Source: a virus. Taken from it: DNA of 64,000 bases. How positions within the stretch are numbered: position 1 is the stretch's first letter; every line of letters starts with the position of its first letter. The translations under genes were made by a program, and so were the position numbers. The stretch lies in IMG/VR virus record IMGVR_UViG_3300032116_000152, positions 1-64,000 of that record. The stretch is one strand, 5' to 3'. This document shows, in pieces, positions 11,101-20,249 of this stretch. The notes below the pieces were generated by a model. It saw only the letters and a list, made by a program, of their open reading frames with translations. It searched no databases and was not told the origin of the DNA.

Positions 11101-13931
11101 GCGGTTTCGTCAAAGAATGTAGTTCCACCAAATATAATACTAGAACCAGTTTGATATAATCTACTTCTAAATAACGTGTTTGCTGTATTAAAGAATGGAA
11201 TATAGTTTGTAGTTCCACCGCTAACTGCTGTTGCAAATGATGCGGTCGTTGCTATACCAGATAACGAACCAGTAAATCCTTGTGTTGCTGTAAGACTACC
11301 AGTGATGTCGTGTAAATTATTTGCTCGTAATTCTACTTTTTTATCCGATGGAGTATCACCGCCAGTAAATAATACTACACTTCCTGTATCACTTGCAGAA
11401 CCTACTACTAAATTTCCACCTACTGTATAAAGGTATGCATCACCCGCAACATCATAAATTTCCGTACCAACATAATTGTCATCATTGATACCCATATCAA
11501 TGAAGCCAGATGTTTCTGTTCCTAGTCTCTTAACCGCAACTATATCTGATGATGCAGAAGAACCTGTACTTAAGTTACGAACATTTATTTGTAAGTAGTT
11601 GTCAATTATTGCGTGCGCAGTGATTAAATTAAATGAGTCTGTTATACCACCGTACAAGCCAAAGATATCTGGTGCGGTTTCATCATAGAATGTCGTTCCA
11701 CCAAATATAATACTAGAACCAGTTTGGTATAATCTACTACGTGTAAGTGTATTTGCTGATGACCAAAGTGGTATATAATCTTCTGTTCCACCACTTACTG
11801 CTGTAGACAACGATGCGGTAGCTGAATATGAGGCAGATGTACCAGTTAATGCATTAAACTGAGTTGAGGAGGATATTACACCACTCAACTTATTAGTGAT
11901 TGCGTTATAATCAATTTGTGCGGAACTAGTGACCCATCCTGGGTATTGTGCAGAACTACTGACGAGTCCTGCAATAATTGGACCTGCAGGACCAGTTGGA
12001 CCTGTAACACCTGCTGGTCCTGGTGCACCTGCCAAACTTACTTGCCATGCTGTGTATGTACCCGAACCAGTAGCCGTTGTAATATTAGCTACTAATTGAC
12101 CTGTTCCACTATCGTATGAGGTAACACTACCTTCCATTTTGTTACTATTATCGAATGCGATAATAACAGATTGACCAATACTATATGCAAGTCCCGTTGC
12201 AATAGTTAATGTTTTTGAACCAGTTCCGATAGAAAGTGATGTGCTACTGGTTGTAGAATAGATGTCACCAGGTAAACCAGTTGCACCAGTTGGACCCGTG
12301 GTTCCTTGTGGACCTGTTGGACCTGTGCTACCTGTTGGACCTACTGGACCTGTTGGACCTGTGGAACCTGTAACACCAGTTGCACCAGTAACACCAATTG
12401 GACCAGTTGCACCTTCTGAGCCTGTTACACCTTGTGGACCTGTTGGGCCTGTAGAACCAGTAACACCTTGTAAACCTACTGGACCTGTACTACCTGTTAC
12501 ACCTTGTGGACCTGTTGGTCCTGTACTACCCGTTGGTCCTTCTGGACCAATTGGACCTGTGCTACCTGTTGGTCCAGCAGTACCTGCTGGACCTGTTGAA
12601 CCCGTTGGTCCTGCAACACCTGTTGGTCCAGTTACACCAATTGGTCCTGTTGGACCTGTTATACCTTGTGGACCTGTACTACCAGTTGGCCCTTGAATAC
12701 CTGTTGCACCTTGTACACCTGTTGGACCTGTTTCTCCTTGGTTACCTTCTGGTCCTTGTGGACCTGTACTACCAGTTGGACCTGTTGGACCTATTGGACC
12801 GACTGGACCTTGTGGACCAACACTACCAGATGGACCAGATGCACCTGTTGGGCCTTCTGGTCCTGTTGGGCCTGTACTGCCTGTTACACCTTGTGGACCT
12901 ATTGGGCCTGTTGGACCTGTGGTACCTTGTGGACCTGTTGGGCCTGTAGAACCCGATGGTCCGTAGATATCACCAACGTCTACCCAAGAAGTTCCATTAT
13001 ATACCCATAAATCTTGACCAATAATAAATGCAGAACCAGTTGGCGCCGATGGAGGAAGGCTACCCGTATCTGGTAAACTACCACTAATATTTAATCCAGG
13101 ACCAATTGGACCTGTTGGACCTGTGACACCTTGGATACCTTGCGGTCCTGTTGACCCTGTTGGTCCTTGGATACCTGTTGCACCAGTAATACCAATATCA
13201 CCTTGTGGTCCTTGTGGACCTGTGCTACCAGTTGGACCTGTTGGGCCTATTGGACCAATTGAACCTTGTGGACCTGTATCACCTTGCGGACCTGTACTAC
13301 CAGTTGGTCCTTGAATACCTTGAATACCCGTAGGACCTGTACTACCAGTTGGACCAGATGCACCTGTTGGACCTTCCGGACCAGTTGCACCTATTGGCCC
13401 CGTGATTCCTTGTGGTCCTGTACTACCTGTTACACCTTGTGGACCGATAGGACCAGTAGATCCAGTAACACCTTGAATACCTTGTGGTCCTGTACTACCT
13501 GTTACACCTTGTGGACCAATTGCACCAGTTGGACCTGTGACACCTTGAATACCTTGTGGACCAGTGCTACCAGTTGGTCCTTGCACACCAGTAGGACCTG
13601 TGGTACCTTGTACACCTGTTGCACCTTGTGCACCTGTTGAACCTTGAATACCTGTTGCACCTTGACTACCTGATGGACCTGTTGGTCCCGTTGCACCACC
13701 TGGAGAGCCTGCAACACCCGTTGCACCACGAGGACCAGTTGCACCAGTTGGACCTGTTGCACCATCTCCACCACCACCTCCACCACCACCATTTAATGCA
13801 TAACTTGCAGTCAATGCATAAGAAGAACTTACTGCGGAATCAGCGACATTTAAAAATGATCCTGAACCACCTAAGTTTCTGACAACTACATCTGGTTTTT
13901 GTATAACAACAGTAATATCTGGTAAGCTCAT
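8103..13931 (-). CDS. Giant collagen-like tail fibre (fibre 1)
   Basis: At 1942 residues this is the longest protein in the window. After a short N-terminal segment (about residues 1-50) and a poly-glycine linker comes a long Gly-X-Y region ([13 protein letters not shown] type) broken by two globular inserts, one near [17 protein letters not shown] and one near [13 protein letters not shown]. The C-terminal two thirds use the same modules as the two downstream fibres, include a duplicated domain of about 190 residues, and end in a tip with [25 protein letters not shown]. Collagen-like segments in phage fibres form triple helices that act as rigid spacers, which fits a trimeric tail fibre. It starts four bases after the preceding stop and shares a TAATG overlap with fibre 2. 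Receptor binding is inferred. Confidence 0.85.
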   Translation of the reverse strand: MSLPDITVVIQKPDVVVRNLGGSGSFLNVADSAVSSSYALTASYALNGGGGGGGGDGATGPTGATGPRGATGVAGSPGGATGPTGPSGSQGATGIQGSTGAQGATGVQGTTGPTGVQGPTGSTGPQGIQGVTGPTGAIGPQGVTGSTGPQGIQGVTGSTGPIGPQGVTGSTGPQGITGPIGATGPEGPTGASGPTGSTGPTGIQGIQGPTGSTGPQGDTGPQGSIGPIGPTGPTGSTGPQGPQGDIGITGATGIQGPTGSTGPQGIQGVTGPTGPIGPGLNISGSLPDTGSLPPSAPTGSAFIIGQDLWVYNGTSWVDVGDIYGPSGSTGPTGPQGTTGPTGPIGPQGVTGSTGPTGPEGPTGASGPSGSVGPQGPVGPIGPTGPTGSTGPQGPEGNQGETGPTGVQGATGIQGPTGSTGPQGITGPTGPIGVTGPTGVAGPTGSTGPAGTAGPTGSTGPIGPEGPTGSTGPTGPQGVTGSTGPVGLQGVTGSTGPTGPQGVTGSEGATGPIGVTGATGVTGSTGPTGPVGPTGSTGPTGPQGTTGPTGATGLPGDIYSTTSSTSLSIGTGSKTLTIATGLAYSIGQSVIIAFDNSNKMEGSVTSYDSGTGQLVANITTATGSGTYTAWQVSLAGAPGPAGVTGPTGPAGPIIAGLVSSSAQYPGWVTSSAQIDYNAITNKLSGVISSSTQFNALTGTSASYSATASLSTAVSGGTEDYIPLWSSANTLTRSRLYQTGSSIIFGGTTFYDETAPDIFGLYGGITDSFNLITAHAIIDNYLQINVRNLSTGSSASSDIVAVKRLGTETSGFIDMGINDDNYVGTEIYDVAGDAYLYTVGGNLVVGSASDTGSVVLFTGGDTPSDKKVELRANNLHDITGSLTATQGFTGSLSGIATTASFATAVSGGTTNYIPFFNTANTLFRSRLYQTGSSIIFGGTTFFDETAPDIFGLYGGLTNSYNLITAHATINNYLQINVRNLSTGSSVSSDIVAVTPLGTEDFGYIDMGINSDNYVGNRIYDLPGDGYLYTTGSNLVVGTSTANSNVTIFAGGDTHANRKLTLKANNQHEITGSVNISGSILPSNDSVFDLGSPSLKFRSLYLSGSTLYLGTLAISDNNGTLSITPSGSSTISPVSGAFTGSFLGNLIGNANTATTASFATTASFALNAQNVPLGTVSSSAQYPGWVTSSAQIDYNSIQNKLSGVISSSTQFNSLSGTSASFATTASYVAGAASDWASLANKPADIVSSSTQVKAFLPGGTVSASAQYPGWVTASSQIDYNNITNKLSGVVSASAQVVPLLPGGTVSSSAQYPGWVTSSAQIVVQNTTGIGALATTGSNTFVGNQVISGSLTTTADTMTFNGSMAVSGTLSLTGSLNVLNGGFTGSLTGSATTATSASFATTASAATSITFIPATSSFALTASYVPGAASDWNSVANKPADLVSSSTQVKAFLPGGTVSSSVQYPGWVTASSQIDYNSIQNKLSDVVSSSAQVQPLLPNGTVSSSAQYPGWVTASSQIELNSITGTTFATANFTFPQNLTVAGTLTAQEIQTEYVTSSIIYESGSTKFGDTADDTHQFTGSLSVLGTISGGLVLPAGTVTASSQIDYNLIQNKLSGVVSSSSQIQPLLPAGTVSSSGQVDVRNTTGISTLATTGSNTFTATQTIIGNVFLSSSFPLVYNNDNTNNMLFGFFDGSSIYGAYYQTFGNNYTALNQRGGAEFVYDIRNNSGANFHIASFNGATWTEKFRVDDNGAHVTGSLVSTGGITGSLLGTASFATTASFALATAGTVENANTASYVAYTNIDGKPTLVSASSQIDYNSITNKLSGVYSSSAFASPNQGTVRLTLNGVQLTDVDLGVQTSDTPTFAGVSSSNHITPTADNTYNLGAPDKRWANIYTGDLILSNEGSSGNTVDGTTGNWTIQEGEEHLYIINNKSGKKFRFMLSEIN
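10740..11810 (-). repeat. Direct duplication of a ~190-codon fibre domain
   Basis: Two adjacent copies of a domain containing [17 protein letters not shown] and [15 protein letters not shown]. The shared plus-strand string 'ccaaagatatctggtgcggt' occurs at 11086 and 11659, 573 bp (191 codons) apart. The copies are mostly identical in protein but diverge in surface-like stretches. Confidence 0.8.
12260..13765 (-). repeat. Collagen-like Gly-X-Y coding repeat
   Basis: On the plus strand this reads as near-tandem nonamers of the 'ggacctgtt/ccttgtgga' type, encoding GPTG, GPQG and GATG triplets on the minus strand. A short additional collagen patch lies near 11980-12035. The repeats produce long open frames on the plus strand that are only mirror images of the coding repeat. 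Confidence 0.85.
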
Positions 13932-13934
13932 CTT

Positions 13935-14282
13935 TTATCTCGTTGCAGCTGGACGAACGGTGAGTGGTCCTTCTAAAATACGACGATTTACTGGGGTGCC
14001 TGAACCGCTTGTAATTAAAATATCATACACATATCTACGTTGTGTAAGATTTATTGTTTGATCTTCATTTAATGTAATACGTAAACTACCAGATGTATAT
14101 GGTAAAACTTTTGCTACATTAAATGATGTAGCAATTTCATCTGTTGTATAATTTTCACGTACTTGACCAGTGATATTGTAATGTGTAATATCTAATGGTG
14201 TGCCTGAGACAGTTTGTAATAACGTTACGAGTACTTCAAATGTTTCCCCTTGACCCACTCGTAATTCTGTTAATTGTGGCAT
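13935..14282 (-). CDS. Small Ig-like / BppU-N-like structural protein
   Basis: A 115-residue protein starting at the ATG of MPQLTELRVGQGE; a GTG three codons further upstream is possible but less likely. The sequence is all-beta in character (FEVLVTLL, TPLDITHYNITGQVRE, LRITLNEDQT, RRYVYDILIT) and resembles the Ig-like N-terminal domain found on baseplate upper proteins and fibre-attachment proteins. It lies directly before the giant fibre with three bases between them, and so may be an adaptor linking fibres to the baseplate. Family assignment is tentative. A promoter-like element lies 35 bases upstream. Confidence 0.6.
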   Translation of the reverse strand: MPQLTELRVGQGETFEVLVTLLQTVSGTPLDITHYNITGQVRENYTTDEIATSFNVAKVLPYTSGSLRITLNEDQTINLTQRRYVYDILITSGSGTPVNRRILEGPLTVRPAATR

Positions 14283-14317
14283 ATTACACACCCAAGTTAA
14301 AAATATTTCTACCTCTA

Positions 14318-14325
14318 TATAAGTA
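14318..14325 (-). promoter_or_regulatory. Late-promoter-like box TACTTATA before the fibre operon
   Basis: The sense strand reads AATGATACTTATATAGAGG, sharing AATGATA-TTATA with the box before fibre 3. It lies downstream of the gp19 terminator and 35 bases upstream of the start at 14282, so it could drive the small adaptor and fibres 1 and 2. Function is inferred. Confidence 0.45.
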
Positions 14326-14362
14326 TCATTTCAATTGATACAAATAGATTTTATAAGTAAAA

Positions 14363-14404
14363 ATCCCCTTCGTGAGTATAGAACACCTGCATCACGAAGG
14401 GGAT
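14363..14404 (-). terminator. Strong hairpin terminator after gp19
   Basis: A perfect 13-bp inverted repeat, atccccttcgtga / tcacgaaggggat, with a 16-base loop, followed on the minus strand by TTTTTACTTAT. It starts 24 bases after the tail tube stop codon and separates tail genes from the fibre operon. Confidence 0.85.
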
Positions 14405-14427
14405 AAATACATCCTGAGTTTTTTGGA

Positions 14428-14922
14428 TTAGTAGTTCAATACGCAGTAGTCTGGTTGAATTTCTAATTCAATTGCTACGTTATCACTGGTATCTGCCCAT
14501 TCAAGGTCACCAAATGTTGCACGTGTAATTTGTGCACCCTTGATAATCCATTCTTCAACCTTATCACCTACTGGGCCAAGAACTTGAAGGGTCAAATCTT
14601 TCTTATAGAATTCTGCATATCCGTCACGACCTGTTACTGATTCGTGGTGGAGACGAACCCATTCCATTACTGCTTGTGCACCTGATGGTACAACAGGATC
14701 GTAAAGGGTCAAAGTCATTGGTTGCCATACAGACACACCCTTAACAAAACGAACGGTGTTGATGTGTGGAACTTTAATGGTATCTTGACGAATTTCTGGA
14801 CGGCTGACCTTTCTTACGATGTAAGCTGGTACGCCTTCAATTAACATTAAAAAGCGATTTTTAACTTTTGGTTCGAACGCCGTAAAGAAAATTTCATTTT
14901 CGGCTACGATATTGTTTGCCAT
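14428..14922 (-). CDS. 19: Tail tube protein (gp19-like)
   Basis: A 164-residue protein, almost exactly the T4 gp19 length (163). It has the features of the family: an N-terminal VKNRFLMLIEGVPAYIVRKVSRPE segment, then FVKGVSVWQPMTLTLYDP, a helix with AVMEWVRLHH, and a C-terminal strand pair ending ELEIQPDYCVLNY. Hexamers of this protein stack to form the inner tube through which DNA passes. It follows the sheath gene, is preceded by an AGGAG Shine-Dalgarno, and has its own promoter-like box, consistent with the high copy number needed. Assignment is confident. Confidence 0.93.
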   Translation of the reverse strand: MANNIVAENEIFFTAFEPKVKNRFLMLIEGVPAYIVRKVSRPEIRQDTIKVPHINTVRFVKGVSVWQPMTLTLYDPVVPSGAQAVMEWVRLHHESVTGRDGYAEFYKKDLTLQVLGPVGDKVEEWIIKGAQITRATFGDLEWADTSDNVAIELEIQPDYCVLNY

Positions 14923-14944
14923 GTGTATCTCCTAACAGATTTAC

Positions 14945-14952
14945 TATAAATA
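14945..14952 (-). promoter_or_regulatory. Late-promoter-like box CTATTTATA before gp19
   Basis: The sense strand reads CCGACTATTTATAGTAAATC, ending 22 bases before the tail tube start, with the Shine-Dalgarno in between. It is one of the best matches to the recurrent element. A separate promoter for an abundant protein would be sensible; function is inferred. Confidence 0.55.
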
Positions 14953-14977
14953 GTCGGTAAGTTAAAAATATAACCTA

Positions 14978-17332
14978 TTAACCAGCGAATGTTGCACCAG
15001 TTGGAAGGATGTTGAAATCCAACTTGATGAATTCTGCGGTCTTTGTTGGTTGGAGATACAATGAACCAACCAATAAGTTGCGGTCGATTACGTCTGGTGT
15101 ATTATTGGTTTCGTCCATAATAACACGGAATGCGTAGAGACCTGAACGTTCTTGTACGTTTGCCAAGAATGGATTTACGATGTTGAGGAAACGACGACGA
15201 GTTGCTTCAACATTTTGTTCGAATACGAGGAAACGTGCTGAACTTGCGATGAACTTCTTAACAGTGATTAACAAACGACGAACATTTACGCGGTCAAGTG
15301 CTGATGAGCGACGTTGTAATGTCTTTTGACCCCATACACAGATACCTTGTCCTGGGAATTGTGCGATTGGGTTAACCTTACCTTCGTATAGTGAATCACG
15401 TTGTGCTTGTGCCAAACGAACCTTAACACCTGCTGCTCCTGGAATTCCACCACGATTTAAACCTGCTGGTGCAAACCATTCTGCTGCTGTATTATCACTA
15501 TATGCGTATACTTCTGGAAGTACCGCTGATGGTGGAACAAATGCAAACTTATTTGTGTTTGTATCCAACACTCTTACCCAAGGATAGTATGTTGCTGCGT
15601 AGTTACTATCAATTAATGCTGCGGTATTTACAGCTTCTGTAATTGTTGCACTTGCACCCACTGTATCCATAATGTAGAAACAGTCACCACGTGTTTCACA
15701 AACACTTAATGCGTAGTTTGCGATGTATGAGTGGTCGTTGTAGATAACACCAGGTAGTACCAACAAGTTAATATCGTATGCGTCTGGATTACTGATTGCA
15801 TCTAATGCCTTCTTATATGCACGTGAACCAGCTGTTGTTGCTGAACTTAAGTTAAATCCTTGTGTGTTTGTTGATGTAATACCATCGTACATATTAATCA
15901 AACGTGCTGGATTGTCACCATCAAATCCACCTTGGAATGGAACTGTAAACTTCAAGAGTGATGCTAATGTTGGTGCTGCACCTGCAAGATATTGTGCAAC
16001 TGTATATCCAGTACCGTTTGCATCATATAATTCATTTGATGCTAAGTTTTCAAGATTGAAGTCACTACCACGAGTTATTGAACCACTTGGAAGTGGTGCC
16101 AAGTATGACATATTAGTAGTTGGAATATCAGAGAATTCAAATCCATAACATGCGTTACTGTTGTATGTTGCGGTGGTACTATATCCACGACTACTACCAG
16201 ATACCCAATTTGAACTAATGTATGTTGGTACTGGAACTGCTGAACCAGAATATCCAATTGGTGACTTTAATGCTGCAAATCCAAATGGTAATGCATCTGG
16301 TGATATATTTTCCGAACCATCTGCCATTTCAACGCGAACATATGCTGAGTTATTTTGAAAATCACCTTGGAAATAACGTTCACCAGTATTTGGGTCGGTT
16401 ACAGGTGCACTGTTACCGATACGACGAGCGATGAAATTTGCGTCAGATGGGTCAAGTGTTAAATTATCATATTGTTCTAGTACACTTGGATTTGCATCTG
16501 TGTCTGTAAAGTCACGTACTTGAAGTGAGAATGTTCCGTAAGTTCCAGATACAATTGCTTTCTTTGGACCAAGAACACTAATTTTTACTTGCTTATTTGC
16601 TGATGTGCCATCACTTAATGTATGAACCTTAAATAAGTTTTGGTTAACACCACCAAGTGTTTGTGATTGAATCCAAGGAGTTGTTGCAAATGAGTATGGT
16701 CCATATGTACTGCCAGTTAAGAACAATAAGTCTGCACTAAGTTCTGCTGACATTACTACCGATGCACCACCACTTACTATTGCTTCTGGGAAGATAGAAT
16801 AGATGTATCCACCCTTTGTACCAGTAGTTCCAAATCCAAAGAAGTTTCCGATATATCCACCTGCTGCTGTGGTTGATGTTAATCCTGTGCCGGTAAATGA
16901 TCCATTTGAACTTGTAACGGTAACTGCAAAGTTTGTTGATGTTCCAGAAGCACTTACTGCTGTAAGGTCGCTTCCGGACACGGTAGGATGAATAACAGCA
17001 TATACAAACGAACCACTAGTACCAGTTGCTTTAATAATTGCTGGTGTGTGGCTTGTATTACTATATCCGTCTAGACCAAGAACACGAACAACAGTTGCTC
17101 GTCCTGATTCACGAAGATAGTTTTTTACAGTCAATCCTAAGAATGACTTACCATCAGGTGCACCAAACTTGTTTTCAAAGTCTTGTTGACTTGTAACTAC
17201 AGTTGGAATAAATGCTGGTCCTTTTGCTGTTGGACCGATAAATGCACCAGCAATTTCACCAACGCCTTGTTCTAGAAAACTAAGGTCACGTTCTTGTGTG
17301 AAAACGCCAGGACTAACAATGCGTTCTGCCAT
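14978..17332 (-). CDS. 18: Tail sheath protein (gp18-like)
   Basis: A 784-residue contractile sheath protein (T4 gp18: 659). The N-terminus has the family's SPGVFTQERDLSF strand and GEIAGAFIGPTAKGPAF motif. The conserved C-terminal domain includes INVWGQKTL-like CVWGQKTLQRR, NVRRLLITVKKFIASSARF, EQN and a final segment ending LDFNILPTGATFAG. The middle (about residues 110-370) is a variable surface insertion larger than in T4. Six-fold rings of it surround the gp19 tube and contract on infection. Order sheath-then-tube matches T4. Confident. Confidence 0.95.
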   Translation of the reverse strand: MAERIVSPGVFTQERDLSFLEQGVGEIAGAFIGPTAKGPAFIPTVVTSQQDFENKFGAPDGKSFLGLTVKNYLRESGRATVVRVLGLDGYSNTSHTPAIIKATGTSGSFVYAVIHPTVSGSDLTAVSASGTSTNFAVTVTSSNGSFTGTGLTSTTAAGGYIGNFFGFGTTGTKGGYIYSIFPEAIVSGGASVVMSAELSADLLFLTGSTYGPYSFATTPWIQSQTLGGVNQNLFKVHTLSDGTSANKQVKISVLGPKKAIVSGTYGTFSLQVRDFTDTDANPSVLEQYDNLTLDPSDANFIARRIGNSAPVTDPNTGERYFQGDFQNNSAYVRVEMADGSENISPDALPFGFAALKSPIGYSGSAVPVPTYISSNWVSGSSRGYSTTATYNSNACYGFEFSDIPTTNMSYLAPLPSGSITRGSDFNLENLASNELYDANGTGYTVAQYLAGAAPTLASLLKFTVPFQGGFDGDNPARLINMYDGITSTNTQGFNLSSATTAGSRAYKKALDAISNPDAYDINLLVLPGVIYNDHSYIANYALSVCETRGDCFYIMDTVGASATITEAVNTAALIDSNYAATYYPWVRVLDTNTNKFAFVPPSAVLPEVYAYSDNTAAEWFAPAGLNRGGIPGAAGVKVRLAQAQRDSLYEGKVNPIAQFPGQGICVWGQKTLQRRSSALDRVNVRRLLITVKKFIASSARFLVFEQNVEATRRRFLNIVNPFLANVQERSGLYAFRVIMDETNNTPDVIDRNLLVGSLYLQPTKTAEFIKLDFNILPTGATFAG

Positions 17333-17351
17333 ACGGAATCTCCAATATTAC

Positions 17352-17627
17352 TTATTGCTCAGGGGTGAATACACCAGTTTCGACATCCAAAGAACCCATT
17401 CCATATTTCTTTAACAATTCATCAACTAATCCTTTTTCTTTAACTAGTAATGCTTTGTATTTTACTACTTCTTCTTCAAGCTTTGATTTTACCGATGTTA
17501 AATCTTCGTTCATTAAATCGTGCGTCAATTTTAATTGACCCACTGTGGAAATGGAACCAATAATTTCTTCACGCAAACTTTTAACAGATGATAACTCTTC
17601 ATCCGTTAACTTCGTAACTTCTGTCAT
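17352..17627 (-). CDS. Small coiled-coil protein between neck and sheath genes
   Basis: A 91-residue, strongly charged helical protein with heptad-like spacing through most of its length (DEELSSVKSLREEI, LKLTHDLMNEDL, VKSKLEEEVVKYKALL) and a C-terminal KYGMGSLDVETGVFTPEQ. Small coiled-coil proteins with a similar KYG-G-(I/L)(N/D)xETGxF tail are common in phages, but I know no function. It has an excellent AAGGAGG Shine-Dalgarno and its own promoter-like box, so it is probably abundant. Position beside the sheath gene suggests a minor virion or assembly role. Confidence 0.7.
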   Translation of the reverse strand: MTEVTKLTDEELSSVKSLREEIIGSISTVGQLKLTHDLMNEDLTSVKSKLEEEVVKYKALLVKEKGLVDELLKKYGMGSLDVETGVFTPEQ

Positions 17628-17658
17628 ATAACCTCCTTATGTATATCTGTACTCGTAT

Positions 17659-17666
17659 TATAAATA
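17659..17666 (-). promoter_or_regulatory. Late-promoter-like box TATTTATA before the sheath operon
   Basis: The sense strand reads CTATATTTATAATACGAG, 31 bases before the start at 17627. It could drive the coiled-coil gene and the sheath gene. Function is inferred. Confidence 0.5.
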
Positions 17667-17692
17667 TAGATTATTTTTGTGAAACACGACTT

Positions 17693-18502
17693 TTAACCCT
17701 CTTCTAATTCAGTAAAAGTGACGATTTTTTTAACTGAAAATCGTTCTTGAGAGGTCTGCATAATTTGACCTGTTTTATTGACCATTCTCTCTGGTAGGAG
17801 GTACGCAGACACATTTAATGTAAACGTAGTTCTGACCAATCTATCTTGTACGTTTGGTAGAGTTGTATCAGTTTTGTACTCATCAATTCGTGTTCTAAAC
17901 TTGTACTGCCCTCTGTCACCCCAATACTCATCGTCCTCAAATGACACTTGTTCAATGACTTTGTTCATCTGTTCCATATATTCTGTCCAGATTATACATT
18001 CATATGTAAGATCAAAATAGTCAGGAGTTACTGTTGTAATATACTTTTTAACTGGTTTAATACCATTTACTGCGGCAAATCTATCATATGGGTTATATTT
18101 GTTCCATCCAGTTTCAAATTCCCGTTCTAAATACTTGTTAACTGGTGAGTTTTGTTTTAAGTTCTTCTTTAGACCAGTTCTACGTATCATAATGATTGGT
18201 AGTTGTATCTTATTAAATTTATCACGTATAACACCATCTTTTTGAACACTTTTCCAGCGTTCAGGATTACCATAAATTATAGGTACCTTTACCGATTTAC
18301 CATCTTGTGATAAAATAGGTTGTATTCTTGCAGATAAATACTTAATAAGTGTTTCATCAATTGTTAATAATGTAACCGTGATTGGTGTATCCGATGCATC
18401 GGTTTTTGTGTCATACGCACGATTTTGGTATTCTGTAGTTTTTGTATTATCAACTACTTGTTTTACTTTATCTGTTACTTTTCTGTTACTATAGTCGGCC
18501 AT
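17693..18502 (-). CDS. 15: Tail sheath stabiliser / tail completion protein (gp15-like)
   Basis: A 269-residue protein, close to T4 gp15 (272). Recognisable family features are PVIYGNPERWKSV-like PIIYGNPERWKSVQKDG, LPIIMIRRTGLKK, VTPDYFDLTYECIIWTEYMEQMN and a C-terminal beta region with RTTFTLNVSAYLLPE. In T4, gp15 forms the hexameric ring at the head-proximal end of the tail that joins tube and sheath to the neck. It overlaps the upstream gp14-like gene by TAATG and lies in the T4 order 13-14-15. Confidence 0.85.
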   Translation of the reverse strand: MADYSNRKVTDKVKQVVDNTKTTEYQNRAYDTKTDASDTPITVTLLTIDETLIKYLSARIQPILSQDGKSVKVPIIYGNPERWKSVQKDGVIRDKFNKIQLPIIMIRRTGLKKNLKQNSPVNKYLEREFETGWNKYNPYDRFAAVNGIKPVKKYITTVTPDYFDLTYECIIWTEYMEQMNKVIEQVSFEDDEYWGDRGQYKFRTRIDEYKTDTTLPNVQDRLVRTTFTLNVSAYLLPERMVNKTGQIMQTSQERFSVKKIVTFTELEEG

Positions 18503-18960
18503 TATGTATTAGCCTCCTCAATTTGAATACCACTACGACGAGTTAGATGTGCTAAGCAAAGTAGTGATGTGGAATATTCTGGTTGACCTGCGATAAGTTG
18601 TGAATCTTGCGTCATGTCTATTTCATAGAATAGTCCGTTATACTCTACAATATCACCTGGTTCTGGATAGGTTTCTACTTCTGCCAACAATCTTCTCGCA
18701 AATCTAAATTCAACATTCTGTGTTACGTCTACACCGAACCCATCCCTTGTATCAGTTTGAACTTTTGGATATTTAACTAATGCTTTAAGTTCTACACCAG
18801 TATAACGTGCTTTTTCTGTTGATTCTCCATAGATGTTAATCGCAGTGGTTTCTAATGCAATCTTGTATAAGATTACATCTACGTCCACCACATCGACCAA
18901 TAATTCACGGTTAATGTGTTGAAAAAAATTAAAATCTCTTTGAGATACGAAACGTGGCAT
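18502..18960 (-). CDS. 14: Neck protein (gp14-like)
   Basis: A 152-residue protein (shorter than T4 gp14, 256) beginning MPRFVSQRDFNFFQHINREL, with a central GVELKALVKYPK stretch and a C-terminal EPGDIVEYNGLFYEID element. This element resembles head-tail connector proteins in which a small beta barrel surrounds the channel. Placement between gp13-like and gp15-like genes supports gp14. The truncated length relative to T4 means that only the core domain is present, so the assignment rests partly on synteny. Confidence 0.72.
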   Translation of the reverse strand: MPRFVSQRDFNFFQHINRELLVDVVDVDVILYKIALETTAINIYGESTEKARYTGVELKALVKYPKVQTDTRDGFGVDVTQNVEFRFARRLLAEVETYPEPGDIVEYNGLFYEIDMTQDSQLIAGQPEYSTSLLCLAHLTRRSGIQIEEANT

Positions 18961-18961
18961 A

Positions 18962-20128
18962 TTATCCGATATAAATTAAAGTTGGGACTTTACCAAATAA
19001 TTCTTGCATCATTTTAGCATTTTCTGCTTGCTTCTTCATTTGTGCTTGTAATCCGGTTTGTTCCAATGTTTCACGTATTTCTTTAATAAGAAGTTCACGT
19101 TCTTCTTTACCCTCACGACGAAGAAGGTCACCGTCCATTTTAATTATTTGGTCTGGAATAGGTACATTGTCATATTTACCACGAACATTACCAAGCGTTT
19201 CTTTTGCTAATGCAAGTGTGTATCGGTATATCCAATTTTTACCTATGGAGTTTATACTATAATATGGAATATGATTATATGGAACGTTTGAATAATCCGA
19301 TACTAGTGATGTAGATGTATTATAGGTTTTACCTGCACCTTCTTTATCACCAACCACTACGTAATCGAACCAAACTGTTGCACTTTGTTTAAATATCGGA
19401 CTGAATCTTACGATGTTGTTTGATACTTCAAATGAATATTGACTTTTACGAATTAAATCGTTTATTTCGATTGCTTGGATACGAAGTAAATCTTCGTATG
19501 CTGGCATCATTACGAAAGTAACTGGTGGTGAATATCCGTCAAATCCAAATTCACCCATTAAATTTGTAAGACCAAGACCCGTGGTTGCAAATGGGTCATA
19601 ATAACGTGCGACTGCTGATGGCATATAGTGATATATACGACGAATTTCTATTGCTGACCCACTTTCGTATGTATCGGCCCACAATGTTTTTAAGTCATAT
19701 GATTGTGTAAGTGCAGATGCGGAAATATATCCTTTTTTTACTTGCACATTACCACCAGATTGTGCTTCTACACCATATTGTGTTGACAAACGAATGATTT
19801 GCGGTAAAGATGACCCAATAATATTTCTTTGTGTTAAAACACTACCAGTTGACAATCCTTGTAATGACAACATATGTTCACGTGCTTGAAACTGATTAAC
19901 TTGTGAACCATATGTGGTGACTGCTTCTTCGAAGCATGTGTAGATCATTTTGTCAATTAATTCAACATCCAATACAGGATATCCTAAACGATTAGCTACA
20001 TAATCAGCTACTCGTGGGGCATCTGTTCTAAATGCTGGTTCATCATCAAATAACGCAAATGGAGTGAGGCCGTCTGGGTCTTGTGGGTTACCATCGTAAA
20101 CTATTGGATCATCACTTAGTATTGCCAT
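18962..20128 (-). CDS. 13: Neck protein (gp13-like)
   Basis: A 388-residue protein (T4 gp13: 309). It contains a helical N-terminal region (VADYVANRLGYPVLDVELIDKMIYTCFEEAV), a long beta middle, and a C-terminal helix rich in Lys/Glu (about residues 330-380). The pattern of an early short-helix adaptor domain followed by beta strands is that of the gp13 portal-proximal neck family. It is the first gene after the capsid terminator and has its own promoter-like box; gp14- and gp15-like genes follow with 1-2 base gaps or overlaps. In T4, gp13 and gp14 close the filled head and present the tail docking site. Confidence 0.78.
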   Translation of the reverse strand: MAILSDDPIVYDGNPQDPDGLTPFALFDDEPAFRTDAPRVADYVANRLGYPVLDVELIDKMIYTCFEEAVTTYGSQVNQFQAREHMLSLQGLSTGSVLTQRNIIGSSLPQIIRLSTQYGVEAQSGGNVQVKKGYISASALTQSYDLKTLWADTYESGSAIEIRRIYHYMPSAVARYYDPFATTGLGLTNLMGEFGFDGYSPPVTFVMMPAYEDLLRIQAIEINDLIRKSQYSFEVSNNIVRFSPIFKQSATVWFDYVVVGDKEGAGKTYNTSTSLVSDYSNVPYNHIPYYSINSIGKNWIYRYTLALAKETLGNVRGKYDNVPIPDQIIKMDGDLLRREGKEERELLIKEIRETLEQTGLQAQMKKQAENAKMMQELFGKVPTLIYIG

Positions 20129-20158
20129 AGTAATCTCATAAATGGAAAAACTCTATAG

Positions 20159-20166
20159 TATAAATA
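20159..20166 (-). promoter_or_regulatory. Late-promoter-like box CTATTTATA before the neck operon
   Basis: The sense strand reads CTACTATTTATACTATAGAG, 30 bases before the gp13 start and just downstream of the gp23 terminator. It is one of the closest matches to the shared element, and its terminator-then-box arrangement supports a promoter. Confidence 0.58.
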
Positions 20167-20193
20167 GTAGTTTAGTTTATATAAAAAGAAAAA

Positions 20194-20215
20194 GGGGTGA
20201 CCTTTCGGCCACCCC
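20194..20215 (-). terminator. Terminator after the major capsid gene
   Basis: On the minus strand the stem GGGGTGGCC / GGTCACCCC (one U-G pair) closes a GAAA tetraloop and is followed by TTTTTCTTTTT. It lies about 35 bases after the gp23 stop codon. Confidence 0.92.
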
Positions 20216-20249
20216 AATTTCTATTGTGTTACCCTTTTACATCAAGAGA

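Noticed and set aside
12262-13882. Long plus-strand open frames rich in Pro-Val-Gly or Leu across the collagen region
   Set aside because: They are mirror images of the Gly-X-Y codon repeat on the minus strand, with extreme low-complexity composition and no Shine-Dalgarno or promoter.
125-14282. Diversity-generating retroelement acting on the fibres
   Set aside because: No reverse transcriptase gene or template repeat with adenine-specific differences is visible; differences between copies are of all types.
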